Part shown: piece by piece, positions 40,477-49,174 of the stretch | Position numbering within the stretch: the stretch's first letter is position 1 | Layout of the letters: every line of letters starts with the position of its first letter | Origin: Blastococcus sp. TBT05-19 | GTDB taxonomy: Bacteria > Actinomycetota > Actinomycetes > Mycobacteriales > Geodermatophilaceae | Direction of reading: 5' to 3' | DNA length: 64,000 bases | Assembly: GCF_003319095.1 (NCBI RefSeq) | Contig: NZ_QOHI01000001.1 | Span: forward strand, 868,001 to 932,000 | Translations under genes and position numbers: made by a program | Notes under the pieces: generated by a model | Databases searched by the model: none | The model's input: the letters and a program-made list of their open reading frames with translations, nothing else | What the model was told of the DNA's origin: nothing

Positions 40477-41808
40477 GTGATCGAGGTGGCCGAGCTGCCC
40501 GCGCCCACGCGCTGGCGGAACTGGGCGGGCAACCAGCGGGCCGACGTCCCGGTGGTGCACCCGGGGTCGGCGGAGGAGGTCGCCGAGCTGCTCGTCTCCG
40601 CCGCGGCGGCCGGGCGCCGGGTGCGACCGATCGGCAGCGGGCACTCCTTCAGCGCGGTGGGGCGGCCCGAGGACGTCCAGCTGGTCTGCGACCGGCTGGC
40701 CGGCATCCGGGCGGTCACCGAAGCCGGGCTGGTCACCGTCAGCGCCGGGACGACGCTGCACCGGCTCAACCTGGAGCTGCAGCGGCGCGGCTGGTCGCTG
40801 ACCAACCTGGGCGACGTCGACCGGCAGACCGTCGCCGGAGCGCTGGCGACCGGCACGCACGGCACCGGCGCCCGGTTCGGAGGACTGGCCACGCAGGTGC
40901 GCGGGCTGGAGATCGTGCTGCCCTCCGGTGAGGTCGTCGAGTGCGACGCCGTGCGCCGGCCCGAGCTGTTCGCCGCGGCGCGGGTGGGGCTGGGCGCGCT
41001 GGGCGTGGTGACGGCGGTGACGCTGCAGGCCGAGCCCGCGTTCGCGCTGCGCGCCGTCGAGGGGCCCGGCACGCTCACCGCGGCGGTGGAGGGCTTCGAC
41101 GAGCTGATGACCTCCACCGACCACGTCGAGTTCTACTGGTTCCCGCACACCGACGCGACGCTGCTGAAGTGCAACACCCGCGTGCCCGTGGACGGCCTGG
41201 CCCCGCTGCCGCGCTGGCGTGCGGTGTGGGACGACGAGCTGCTCGCCAACGCGGCGTTCGCCGGCGTCGTCGCGGCCGGCCGGCGGGTGCCTGCCCTGGT
41301 GCCGCCGCTGGCCCGGCTGTCGGCCCGGGCACTGGGGGCGCGGACGTGGACCGACCACTCCCACCGGGTCTTCGTGTCCCGGCGCCGGGTGCGCTTCCTG
41401 GAGATGGAGTACGCCGTGCCGCGGGAGACGGCGCCGCACGTGCTGGCCGAGCTCCGGCGGGTGCACGAGGCCAGCGACTGGCGCGCGGCGTTCCCCGTGG
41501 AGGTCCGGACGGCCGCCGCCGACGACATCCCGCTGTCGACCGCCTCGGGCCGCGACACCGCCTACATCGCGGCGCACGTGCCCGCGGGCAGCGATCCTGG
41601 CTGCTGGTTCGGCGCGCTGGAGCGGCTCGCCGGCGAGGTGGGCGGACGTCCGCACTGGGGCAAGCTGCACGGTCTGGACGCCGCCGTGCTGCGCGAGCGC
41701 TATCCGCGGTTCGACGAGGTCGTCGCGCTGCGCGACCGGCTCGACCCGGCCGGGGTGCTGGGCAACGCCTACCTCGACCGGGTGCTGGGCCCGGGAGCGC
41801 GCGGCTGA
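40477..41808 (+). CDS. FAD-linked sugar lactone/alditol oxidase (GULO-like)
   Basis: GTG 40477, with GGAGGGA upstream, gives 443 residues. The FAD-binding domain has VVHPGSAEEVAELL, RPIGSGHSFSAVG and the GALATGTHGTGARFGGLATQ region. The C-terminal D-arabinono-lactone oxidase domain ends with HWGKLHGLDAAVLRERYPRF and DRLDPAGVLGNAYL. The absence of a His in the usual GSGHS+2 position for covalent flavin cannot be judged safely; HSF is present. Relatives oxidise L-gulono-lactone, L-galactono-lactone or alditols. The substrate is unknown. Confidence 0.82.
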   Translation: MIEVAELPAPTRWRNWAGNQRADVPVVHPGSAEEVAELLVSAAAAGRRVRPIGSGHSFSAVGRPEDVQLVCDRLAGIRAVTEAGLVTVSAGTTLHRLNLELQRRGWSLTNLGDVDRQTVAGALATGTHGTGARFGGLATQVRGLEIVLPSGEVVECDAVRRPELFAAARVGLGALGVVTAVTLQAEPAFALRAVEGPGTLTAAVEGFDELMTSTDHVEFYWFPHTDATLLKCNTRVPVDGLAPLPRWRAVWDDELLANAAFAGVVAAGRRVPALVPPLARLSARALGARTWTDHSHRVFVSRRRVRFLEMEYAVPRETAPHVLAELRRVHEASDWRAAFPVEVRTAAADDIPLSTASGRDTAYIAAHVPAGSDPGCWFGALERLAGEVGGRPHWGKLHGLDAAVLRERYPRFDEVVALRDRLDPAGVLGNAYLDRVLGPGARG

Positions 41809-41820
41809 CCCGCGCTCCCG
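41792..41820. terminator. Hairpin between convergent genes
   Basis: CGGGAGCGCG (41792-41801) pairs with CGCGCTCCCG (41811-41820). The loop contains the oxidase stop codon, so the hairpin overlaps the gene end. Confidence 0.5.
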
Positions 41821-41828
41821 GGGCGGGC

Positions 41829-42722
41829 TCAGCCCGCCGGGTCGGGCTCCCCGGTGCCGCCGATGCGGTCCAGCTCCGCGAGCTCCTCGGGGCCCAGCAC
41901 GCGAGCGGCCGACTGCAGGTTCTCCTCCAGGTGCGCCACCGACGAGGTGCCCGGGATGAGCAGCAGGTTGGGGGAGCGGGCCAGGAGCCATGCGAGCGCC
42001 ACCTGCATCGGCGTCGTCTCCAGTCGGCGGGCGACCGTCTCGAGCGCCGCGGACTGCAGCGGGCTGAAGCCGCCGAGCGGGAAGAACGGCGTGTAGGCGA
42101 CGCCCTCCCGGGCGAGCGCGTCGATGAACGCGTCGTCCGCCCGGTGCACGAGGTTGTAGTGGTTCTGCACGCACACGACCGGCGCGATGGCGCGCGCCTC
42201 CGCGAACATCTGCGGCGTCACGTTGCTGATGCCCAGGTGCCGGACCAGCCCCTCCTGCTGCATCGCGGCCAGTGCCTCGAACGGCTCGGCCAGCGAGCGC
42301 TGCACGGGCTCGGCGAAGCCGGGCATCCGCAGGTTGACCACGTCCAGGGCCTCGACGCCGAGGTGCTCGATGTTCTCCGGCACGGCCCGGCGCAGGTCCT
42401 CGGGGTCGAGGGCCTCGGGCCAGCCGCCGTCGGCGTCCCGGCGGGCACCGACCTTGGTCACGACGACCAGGTCCTCGGGATAGGGGTGCAGCGCCTCGCG
42501 GATCAGCTCGTTGACGACGGTCGGGCCGTAGTAGTCGCTGGTGTCGATGTGGTTGACGCCGAGCTCGACCGCGCGACGGAGCACCGCGATCGCGGCGTCC
42601 CGGTCGCGCGGCGGGCCCATGACGTGCGGCCCGGCGAGCTGCATGGCGCCGTAGCCGAGGCGGCGGACCTCCCGGTCCCCGAGGAGCTGGCTGCCGGACT
42701 TCTCCGCGGTGGTGGTCGTCAT
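41829..42722 (-). CDS. Aldo/keto reductase
   Basis: ATG 42722 gives 297 residues with the AKR TIM-barrel: NHIDTSDYYGPTVVNELIRE (catalytic Asp and Tyr), VVTKVGARRD (catalytic Lys), the ISNVTP strand, VQNHYNLVHR, and the NADPH-binding LLIPGTSSVAHLEENLQSA. The PGTSS cofactor loop is typical. The substrate cannot be predicted. It converges with the FAD oxidase gene. Confidence 0.85.
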   Translation of the reverse strand: MTTTTAEKSGSQLLGDREVRRLGYGAMQLAGPHVMGPPRDRDAAIAVLRRAVELGVNHIDTSDYYGPTVVNELIREALHPYPEDLVVVTKVGARRDADGGWPEALDPEDLRRAVPENIEHLGVEALDVVNLRMPGFAEPVQRSLAEPFEALAAMQQEGLVRHLGISNVTPQMFAEARAIAPVVCVQNHYNLVHRADDAFIDALAREGVAYTPFFPLGGFSPLQSAALETVARRLETTPMQVALAWLLARSPNLLLIPGTSSVAHLEENLQSAARVLGPEELAELDRIGGTGEPDPAG

Positions 42723-42821
42723 GGCTGCGCAGGTACCCAGCCGCGACCGGGCATGCGCGTCCGCTCCGGCAGGCGCTCCCCGCCCTAGGCTGCGGCTCTC
42801 GCCGAGGGACAGGAGGCCGGG

Positions 42822-43505
42822 GTGGCCGGGACGACGCAGACCGGGACGACGGTGGACGAGGTGATGGCCGAGCTGGCCGCGCTCGAGGACCCGCGCTTCC
42901 GTGCGGTGAACGAGCAGCACGGCGACGACCACGGGGTGAACCTCGGCGCGCTCCGTGCGCTGGCGAAGCGGCTGAAGACCCAGCAGGACCTCGCCTGCGC
43001 GCTCTGGGAGACCGGGGACAGCGCGGCCCGGCTGCTGGCCCTGCTGATCTGCCGCCCCAAGGCGTTCGACCGGGACCAGCTCGACGTCATGCTGCGCGGG
43101 GCACGCCGGCCGAAGGTGCACGACTGGCTCGTGAACTACGTCGTGAAGAAGAGCCCGCACGCCGAGGAACTGCGCCTGCTCTGGTCCGCCGACCCCGACC
43201 CGGTGGTCGCCAGCGCCGGCTGGGCGCTGACCAGCGAGCGCGTCCGGAAGCGGCCGGAGGGCCTCGACCTGGCCGGGCTGCTCGACGTCGTCGAGGCGGA
43301 GATGGCCGGCGCGCCGGACCGCCTTCAGTGGGCGATGAACGAGTGCCTGGCCCACATCGGCATCGAGCACCCGGCGTACCGCGCTCGGGCCGTGGGCATC
43401 GGGGAGCGCCTGCGCGTGCTCGAGGACTACCCGACCTCCCCGGGCTGCACGTCGCCGTTCGCACCCACCTGGATCGCCGAGATGGTGCGCCGGCAGGAGG
43501 CCTGA
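42822..43505 (+). CDS. DNA alkylation repair (AlkD-like) HEAT-repeat protein
   Basis: The 227 residues are almost entirely helical and match the AlkD-type family: LGALRALAKRLKTQQDLACALWETG, AARLLALLICRP, VHDWLVNYVVKKSPHAEEL and a C-terminal CTSPFAPTWIAEMVRR. AlkD proteins remove bulky alkylated bases without base flipping. The active-site Trp/Asp set cannot be assigned with certainty here. TAGGCT (42786-42791) and the ribosome-binding site GACAGGAGG precede GTG 42822. Confidence 0.75.
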   Translation: MAGTTQTGTTVDEVMAELAALEDPRFRAVNEQHGDDHGVNLGALRALAKRLKTQQDLACALWETGDSAARLLALLICRPKAFDRDQLDVMLRGARRPKVHDWLVNYVVKKSPHAEELRLLWSADPDPVVASAGWALTSERVRKRPEGLDLAGLLDVVEAEMAGAPDRLQWAMNECLAHIGIEHPAYRARAVGIGERLRVLEDYPTSPGCTSPFAPTWIAEMVRRQEA

Positions 43506-43520
43506 CCGGCTCCCGACGGC

Positions 43521-43559
43521 ACGAGGCCCCGGCCGGCGGCGTGCCGGTCGGGGCCTCGT
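43521..43559. terminator. Bidirectional terminator hairpin
   Basis: ACGAGGCCCCGGCCGGC pairs with GCCGGTCGGGGCCTCGT (one G-U-type mismatch) around a 5-nt loop, between the convergent AlkD-like and alcohol dehydrogenase genes. Confidence 0.65.
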
Positions 43560-43569
43560 CGTCCCGGGA

Positions 43570-44751
43570 TCAGGGCTGGATGAGCACCTTGACGGCGCCG
43601 TCCTTCTTCTCGCGGAAGTTCATGTAGGCCTGCGGGGCCTCCTCCAGCGAGACCCGGTGCGTGGCGAACTCGTCCACGCCCAGCGGGTCGCCGTCGAGCA
43701 GCAGCGGGAGGATGTCGGGCACCCAGCGCCACACGTTGGCCTGCCCCATGCGCAGCTGGATCTGCTTGTCGAACATGCGCATGAGGGGCAGCGGGTCGGT
43801 GGCGCCCCCGTACACACCGGACAGCGAGATGGTGCCGCCGCGGCGGACGGCCTCGATGGCGGTGTTCAGCGCGGCGAGCCGGTCGACACCGGCCACCTGC
43901 ATGACCTTCTCCATGAGCGCGTCCGGGACGATCGCGGTCGCCTTCTGCAGGGCGGAGGCGACCGGGGACCCGTGCGCCTCCATGCCGACGGCGTCGATGA
44001 CGGCGTCGGGGCCGCGGCCGTCGGTCAGGTCGCGCACCTGGGAGACCACGTCGGCCTGGGTGGTCGAGTCGATGACGGTGATCCCGTTGCGCCGGGCCCG
44101 CGCCAGCCGCTCGGGGACGACGTCGGAGGCGATGACCTGGCCGGCTCCCAGGTGCTTGGCGATGCGGGTGCACATGTCGCCGATGGGACCGAGCCCGAGG
44201 ACCAGCACGCTGCCGCCGTCGGGGATGCCGGCGTACTGGACCGCCTGCCAGGCGGTGGGGAGCACGTCGGAGAGGTAGACGAAGCGGTCGTCGAGCGGTG
44301 CGTCGGGCACCTTGATCGGCAGCGTGTTGCCGAAGGGCACCCGGAGGTACTCGGCCTGGCCGCCCGGCACCTGCCCGTAGAGCTTCGTGTAGCCGAACAG
44401 CGAGGCGCCGAAGCCCTGCTCGCGGTTCTGCGTCGTCTCGCACTGGGAGTTCAGCCCCTGGGAGCACATCCAGCAGGTGTTGCACGAGATGTTGAACGGG
44501 ACGACGACGCGGTCGCCGGGCTTCACGGCGGTCACCTCGCGGCCGACCTCGCGGACGATGCCCATCGGCTCGTGACCCATCACGTCGCCGACGGACATGA
44601 ACGGCGCCATGACCTCGATGAGGTGCAGATCGGAGCCGCAGATCCCGCTCGAGGTGATCTCGACGATCACGTCCGTCGGGTCCTGGAGAACGGGGTCGGG
44701 AACCGTGTCCACCCGGACGTCTCCCCGGCCGTGCCAGGTCACTGCGCGCAT
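43570..44751 (-). CDS. Zinc-dependent alcohol dehydrogenase (MDR superfamily)
   Basis: ATG 44751 gives 393 residues. The catalytic zinc site is SSGICGSDLHLIE and GHEPMGIV, with a four-Cys structural zinc site in CNTCWMCSQGLNSQC. The Rossmann motif is VLVLGLGPIGDMC, followed by ASDVVPERL, an NAD-type acidic end. It resembles the glutathione-independent formaldehyde dehydrogenase / threonine-dehydrogenase-like actinobacterial ADHs. The substrate is unknown. It is divergent from the M23 peptidase gene across a 277-bp gap. Confidence 0.85.
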   Translation of the reverse strand: MRAVTWHGRGDVRVDTVPDPVLQDPTDVIVEITSSGICGSDLHLIEVMAPFMSVGDVMGHEPMGIVREVGREVTAVKPGDRVVVPFNISCNTCWMCSQGLNSQCETTQNREQGFGASLFGYTKLYGQVPGGQAEYLRVPFGNTLPIKVPDAPLDDRFVYLSDVLPTAWQAVQYAGIPDGGSVLVLGLGPIGDMCTRIAKHLGAGQVIASDVVPERLARARRNGITVIDSTTQADVVSQVRDLTDGRGPDAVIDAVGMEAHGSPVASALQKATAIVPDALMEKVMQVAGVDRLAALNTAIEAVRRGGTISLSGVYGGATDPLPLMRMFDKQIQLRMGQANVWRWVPDILPLLLDGDPLGVDEFATHRVSLEEAPQAYMNFREKKDGAVKVLIQP

Positions 44752-45028
44752 GCGGAATCTCCCTCGATCGGACCGCGAATCGGGCCGTGAAAGCTCTTCG
44801 TGACCCGGATCGCGCAACTCTCAACCATCCGCGGCGCGCCCCTCACGATCTGTTACGCGAGTTCTACGGACTGTCGAACCACAGACGTGGAGCTTCGTGA
44901 CCTGGTTCACATAACTCGAGGTCAGTACCCCCGTCTGCAGATCACGAATCCATCACGCCGTGTTTACATGGGCCCCGCTCCTCTCCCCGGGGGCCGCACT
45001 GCAATGTCCGCCGACGGAAGTCAGGTGC

Positions 45029-47017
45029 ATGAGTTCGCTCCACCACGACCGCCTCCTCGCAGAGGGCGCGGTGCCGGTCGACCAGACCGTCACAGCCCTC
45101 GCTCCGGCCCGCACGACGAGCACCTCGTCCCGCGGATCCCGGAACGGGCAGGCCGGGTCCACGGTCCCCACGCAGCGCCAGGGGAAGGCGCCAGCAGGGA
45201 CCCGTCGGACCGCCGACTCGACCACTCCTCCCACCCGGGCCGCCCGGGCAGCGGCTGCCGCCGGCACCCTCGCCGCCGGCGCCAAGGCCGCCCGCAGCGC
45301 GACGGCGAAGGCCGCCGGCTCCAAGGCCGTGACCGCCACCGCGGCCACCGCGCGGGCCGCCTCGGCGAAGGCCGCCACCGCGACCGCCGCCGCGACCCGC
45401 AAGGCCGCTGCCGCCGCACGCACCGCCGCGGCCGCGAAGCGAGCTCAGGCGAAGACCGCACCGGCTCCGGTGGTCACCGCCGGGAAGGCTGCAGCTGCTG
45501 AGCCGGCCGCCGTGAAGGCCGCCGCCGCGAAGCCGGCCGCTGCGAAGACTGCAACCGCCAGGGCTGCCGCTGCGAAGCCGGCCGCTGCGAAGACTGCAAC
45601 CGCCAAGGCTGCCGCTGCGAAGCCCGCCGCCGCTGCGAAGCCTGCCGCCGCTGCGAAGCCGGCAGCAGCCAAGGCGGCCGCCGCCAAGCCGGCCGCTGCC
45701 AAGGCTGCAGCAACGCCGGCCGCTGCGAAGACTGCCGCCGCCGCGAAGCCCGCCGCTGCGAAGGCTGCCGCCACCAAGGCGGCGGTCACGCCGGCTGCCG
45801 CCAAGGCTGCCGTCACGAAGCCCGCCCCGGCGAAGCCCGCCACGAAGCCCGCCGTCGCGAAGCCCGCCACCAAGGCTGCCGCCGCGAAGCCTGCCGCCAC
45901 CAAGGCGGCGGCCAGCAAGCCCGCGGCCACGAAGCCGGTCGTGGCCGACGTCGCCACGGTCAAGCCGACCACCGAGAAGGCCAGTGCGACCGGCACCGCT
46001 CCGGTGCCGGCCCCCGTCGCGAAGCCGGCGGCCGCGCAGACCGCCGCCGTGGCACGGGCCCGCGGCCGGCACCGCGCCGAGACGGCGAGCTCCGCCCGCA
46101 TCACCGCGGCCCGCGCGGTCGTCGCGAAGGCCATCGCCGCCAAGGCCGCCGCGTCGGCGGAGACGGGTGCGCAGCGCCCCACTCCGTACAAGCGCACCCC
46201 GGTGGCCGTCGTCGAGACCGTGGCCGAGGTCGTGCCGCAGGCGTCTGCTGCCGAGACGGCCGTCGTCGTCGAGGTGGCCCGCGGCCGGCGTGGCCTGCTG
46301 ACCCGGCGTCCGCCGACGAACCGGCGGCGCGCCTCGATGTACCTCGCCGCGGCCCTCGTGGGCGCGATGAGCATCAGCGGCGCGGCTGCCGGTCAGCCGA
46401 CCGAGGTCGAGACCACGCCCGTCAGCCACTCGGTCAGCGTCGCCGAGCAGCTGGGCATCGAGGCTGCTGCTCCGGCGTTCGTCGCCAACGCCGAGGCGGC
46501 CTCCCGTCTGCAGGGCCTGGTCAGCAGCCGCAACGTCCGCGACGCCGAGCGCACGGCCGCCGCCGACGCCCAGGCCGAGGCCGACCGGCTCGCCGTGGAG
46601 GCAGCTGCCGAGGCCGCCCGCCCCAAGGTCGTGCACCCGGCGCCCGGCGCCCGCCTCACCAGCAGCTTCGGTCCCCGCTGGGGCACGCTGCACGCCGGCA
46701 TCGACCTCGCCGCGCCGATGCGCACCCCTGAGTTCGCGGTCATGGACGGCGTCGTGCTCGAGGCCGGCCCGGCCAGCGGCTTCGGCCTCGCCGTGTACAT
46801 CCAGCACGAGAACGGCGACGTCACCGTCTACGGCCACATGGACGAGATCCTCGTCGAGGCCGGCCAGGTGGTCCGTGCGGGCGACACCATCGCCCTGCTC
46901 GGCAACCGCGGCCAGTCGACCGGCCCGCACCTGCACTTCGAGGTGCACGCCGGCGGCCTCAACGGCACGAAGATCGACCCGCTGCCCTGGCTTCGGGAGC
47001 GCGGCGTCGACATCTGA
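45029..47017 (+). CDS. M23 peptidase with long histone H1-like Lys/Ala/Pro-rich N-terminal region
   Basis: ATG 45029 gives 662 residues. After about 55 ordinary residues, residues about 55-375 are an Ala/Lys/Pro low-complexity region with AAKPAAAK-type repeats, like the C-terminal tails of histone H1 or actinobacterial HupB. A single membrane helix (about 436-457, MYLAAALVGAMSISG) follows. Then come a Glu/Ala-rich coiled region and a C-terminal M23/LytM domain with HAGID (His555) and HLHFE (His634, His636). Topology predicts the basic tail in the cytoplasm and the endopeptidase outside. The start is supported by a weak GGAAG only; ATG 44960 is an alternative. Confidence 0.8.
   Translation: MSSLHHDRLLAEGAVPVDQTVTALAPARTTSTSSRGSRNGQAGSTVPTQRQGKAPAGTRRTADSTTPPTRAARAAAAAGTLAAGAKAARSATAKAAGSKAVTATAATARAASAKAATATAAATRKAAAAARTAAAAKRAQAKTAPAPVVTAGKAAAAEPAAVKAAAAKPAAAKTATARAAAAKPAAAKTATAKAAAAKPAAAAKPAAAAKPAAAKAAAAKPAAAKAAATPAAAKTAAAAKPAAAKAAATKAAVTPAAAKAAVTKPAPAKPATKPAVAKPATKAAAAKPAATKAAASKPAATKPVVADVATVKPTTEKASATGTAPVPAPVAKPAAAQTAAVARARGRHRAETASSARITAARAVVAKAIAAKAAASAETGAQRPTPYKRTPVAVVETVAEVVPQASAAETAVVVEVARGRRGLLTRRPPTNRRRASMYLAAALVGAMSISGAAAGQPTEVETTPVSHSVSVAEQLGIEAAAPAFVANAEAASRLQGLVSSRNVRDAERTAAADAQAEADRLAVEAAAEAARPKVVHPAPGARLTSSFGPRWGTLHAGIDLAAPMRTPEFAVMDGVVLEAGPASGFGLAVYIQHENGDVTVYGHMDEILVEAGQVVRAGDTIALLGNRGQSTGPHLHFEVHAGGLNGTKIDPLPWLRERGVDI
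45480..45950 (+). repeat. In-frame AKPA-type tandem repeat region
   Basis: Imperfect tandem repeats of units such as GCCGCTGCGAAGCC encode AAKPA/AAKTA motifs. Two longer units around 45520-45620 are nearly identical (AAKPAAAKTATA). Repeats of this type expand and contract easily, so length may vary between strains. Charge is strongly positive. Confidence 0.75.
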
Positions 47018-47032
47018 CCCGCCGCACCGTCT

Positions 47033-47070
47033 CGACGCCCCCGACCGGATCGTCCCGGTCGGGGGCGTCG
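47033..47070 (+). terminator. Terminator hairpin after the M23 gene
   Basis: CGACGCCCCCGACCGG pairs with CCGGTCGGGGGCGTCG around a 6-nt ATCGTC loop, 16 bp after the stop. Confidence 0.7.
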
Positions 47071-47120
47071 TGCGTGGGGGAGACTGCGGTGCGGGTCCGC
47101 GAGCGGGGAGGAGGCAGCAG

Positions 47121-48038
47121 ATGGGGCACGGGCACGCGCACGCGTCGGGCACCGCCGCCGGGCCGCAGCGCCGTCGTCTCGCCGTGGTCCTCGGGCTCAC
47201 CGTGGGCGTGCTGGTCGCCGAGGTCGTCGGCGCCGTCGTCTCCGGCTCGCTGGCCCTGCTGGCCGACGCCGGCCACATGGCCACCGACGCCGCCGGCATC
47301 GCCATCGCGCTCGGCGCGGTCACCCTCGCGCAGCGGCCGGCCCGCGGGCGCCGCACCTTCGGCTGGCAGCGGGCCGAGATCCTCGCCGCCGTCGCCAACG
47401 CCCTGCTCCTGCTGGGCGTGGCCGGCTACGTGCTGGTGGAGGCCGTCCGCCGGATCGGGAACCCGCCCGAGGTGGGCGCGGGCCTGATGCTGGTCATCGC
47501 CGTCGTCGGCCTGGCGGTGAACCTGGCCGGGCTCGTGGTGCTGCACCGCGGCCGGGAGAAGTCCCTCGCCGTCCGCGGCGCCTACCTCGAGGTGCTCGCC
47601 GACGCACTGGGCTCGGTGGCGGTCATCGTCGCCGCCGTCGTCATCACGACCACCGGGTGGACGGCGGCGGACACGGTCGCGTCGCTGGTCATCGGCTTCC
47701 TCGTCCTGCCGCGCGCCTGGCACCTGCTCCGCGAGGCGCTCGACGTGCTGCTGGAGGCGGCGCCGCGCGGCGTGGACCTGGACGAGGTGCGGGCGCACAT
47801 GCTGGGCGTCGACGGCGTCATGGGCGTGCACGACCTGCACGCGTGGACGATCACCTCGGGCCTGCCGGTGCTCTCGGCGCACGTCGTCGTCACCGACGAG
47901 GCGCTGGCCGCCGGTCACGGCGGCCGCGTGCTCGACGCGCTCTGCGCCTGCCTGGGCGACCACTTCGACGTCGAGCACTGCACGTTCCAGCTCGAGGCGG
48001 AGACGCACGCCGGCCACGAGGCCCCCGTCCACGACTGA
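47121..48038 (+). CDS. Cation diffusion facilitator (CzcD/ZitB-type) metal exporter
   Basis: ATG 47121, with GGGGAGGAGG upstream, gives 305 residues. Six membrane helices carry the CDF zinc sites: SLALLADAGHMATDAAGIAI (helix II, Asp/His) and YLEVLADALGSVAVI (helix V). The N-terminus is His-rich (MGHGHAHA), and a cytoplasmic ferredoxin-like domain has GVMGVHDLHAWTI and CTFQLEAETHAGHE. It exports Zn2+ and similar ions in exchange for protons. A repeat element follows the stop directly. Confidence 0.88.
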   Translation: MGHGHAHASGTAAGPQRRRLAVVLGLTVGVLVAEVVGAVVSGSLALLADAGHMATDAAGIAIALGAVTLAQRPARGRRTFGWQRAEILAAVANALLLLGVAGYVLVEAVRRIGNPPEVGAGLMLVIAVVGLAVNLAGLVVLHRGREKSLAVRGAYLEVLADALGSVAVIVAAVVITTTGWTAADTVASLVIGFLVLPRAWHLLREALDVLLEAAPRGVDLDEVRAHMLGVDGVMGVHDLHAWTITSGLPVLSAHVVVTDEALAAGHGGRVLDALCACLGDHFDVEHCTFQLEAETHAGHEAPVHD

Positions 48039-48099
48039 GGAAGGACCACCCTTCCCCCCACGGCTCGCTCCGCTCGCCGCGGGTCCCTGAAGGGGGGCC
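48037..48099. repeat. REP-like stop-codon-associated repeat, copy 1
   Basis: It begins at the czcD-like stop with GAGGAAGGACC and shares TTCCCCCCA, the CGCTCG core and GGGTCCCTGA with copy 2 at 54039-54098. The arms CCCTTC (48049-48054) and GAAGGG (48089-48094) pair. In copy 2 the equivalent arms are changed in a compensating way. Confidence 0.6.
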
Positions 48100-48166
48100 G
48101 TTTCCAGGACGTCGCCGCGGTGGGACAGTGGGGGAAGGGCAGGCCGGCCGGCAGGAGGAGATCGCG

Positions 48167-49123
48167 GTGGAGCACGGGCACCACGGGGGGATGTGGGTCC
48201 CGGAGGACCCGCCGACGCTGGCTCGGCTGTTCCTGCCGCACCTCGACGCGTGGTCGGTCCTCGCCGTTCTGAGCGTCGTCGGCGTCGTCGCCTACCTGGC
48301 CGCGGTCGTCCGGCTGCGTCGCTCGGGCGTGGCCTGGCCGTGGTGGCGCACGGTCGCCTGGATCGCTGGCTCCGCGTCGCTCTTCGCCGTCACCGGCACC
48401 TGGTTCAACGGCTACAGCATGGTGATCTTCAGCGTGCACATGGCGCAGCACATGGTGCTGTCGCTGATCACCCCGCTGCTCCTGCTGCTGGCCGCCCCGG
48501 TGACCCTCGCCCTGCGGACGCTGCCCCGGGGGCAGGGTGTCGCCGGTACGCCCCGGGCGCTGCTGCTCAGCGGGCTGCACAGCAGGTTCGCCCAGTTCGT
48601 CGCGCACCCGCTGTTCAGCGTGCCGCTGTTCATCGCGAGCCTCTACGGCGTCTACTTCACCCCGCTGTTCGACGCGCTCATGACCAACCCGGTCGGGCAC
48701 CAGTTCATGCTGGCGCACTTCGTCGTCACCGGGCTGCTCTTCTTCGGGCCGATCGTGGCGCAGGACCCGTGGCCGCGGACGCTGAGCCACCCGGGCCGGA
48801 TGATCGAGCTCTTCCTGCCGGTGCCGTTCCACGCGTTCTTCGGCGTCGCGATCATGATGGCCGGGACGCTGGTGGTCGACAGCTTCGCCGAGCCGCCGGC
48901 CGGGTGGGGCATCGACCCGCTGGGCGACCAGGGCATCGCCGGCGCCATCGTCTGGTCGTTCGGGGAGCTGCCCACGGTGCTCGTGCTCGCCGTCGTCTTC
49001 TTCTCCTGGGTCGGTTCCGACGAGCGACGGGCCCGTTCGCTCGACCGCGCCGCCGACCGCAGCGGCGACGTGGAGCTGGCCGCGTACAACGCCCGCCTGC
49101 GCGCGCTGGCCGACCGGGGCTGA
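48167..49123 (+). CDS. ctaG: CtaG-family cytochrome c oxidase assembly protein
   Basis: GTG 48167, with AGGAGGAG upstream, gives 318 residues. It has seven membrane helices and matches the caa3/CtaG family: GTWFNGYSMVIFSVHMAQHMVLSLI, a conserved His pair, HPLFSVPLFIASLYGVYFTPLF, GHQFMLAHFVVTGLLFFGPI, and PFHAFFGVAIMM. His-rich membrane segments suggest metal (copper) delivery to cytochrome oxidase. ctaD lies 3.2 kb downstream on the same strand, separated by unrelated genes. Confidence 0.82.
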   Translation: MEHGHHGGMWVPEDPPTLARLFLPHLDAWSVLAVLSVVGVVAYLAAVVRLRRSGVAWPWWRTVAWIAGSASLFAVTGTWFNGYSMVIFSVHMAQHMVLSLITPLLLLLAAPVTLALRTLPRGQGVAGTPRALLLSGLHSRFAQFVAHPLFSVPLFIASLYGVYFTPLFDALMTNPVGHQFMLAHFVVTGLLFFGPIVAQDPWPRTLSHPGRMIELFLPVPFHAFFGVAIMMAGTLVVDSFAEPPAGWGIDPLGDQGIAGAIVWSFGELPTVLVLAVVFFSWVGSDERRARSLDRAADRSGDVELAAYNARLRALADRG

Positions 49124-49130
49124 ACGCACC

Positions 49131-49162
49131 GCGGCCCGCACCCCCGAGGGGGCACGGGCCGC
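49131..49162. terminator. Hairpin between ctaG and MFS gene
   Basis: GCGGCCCG (49131-49138) pairs with CGGGCCGC (49155-49162), and an inner CCCCC/GGGGG stem extends it. It separates two convergent genes. Confidence 0.55.
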
Positions 49163-49174
49163 AGTGCGGAGCAG

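Noticed and set aside
44752-45028. Possible riboswitch (ydaO type) in the leader of the M23 peptidase gene
   Set aside because: Some actinobacterial wall-hydrolase genes carry one, but I could not find the conserved core segments in this 277-bp gap.
44942-47398. An 818-residue minus-strand frame rich in GGLRGG and Ser/Arg repeats
   Set aside because: It is the complement of the AKPA-repeat M23 gene; the apparent repeats come from the GCC/GCG-rich coding strand.
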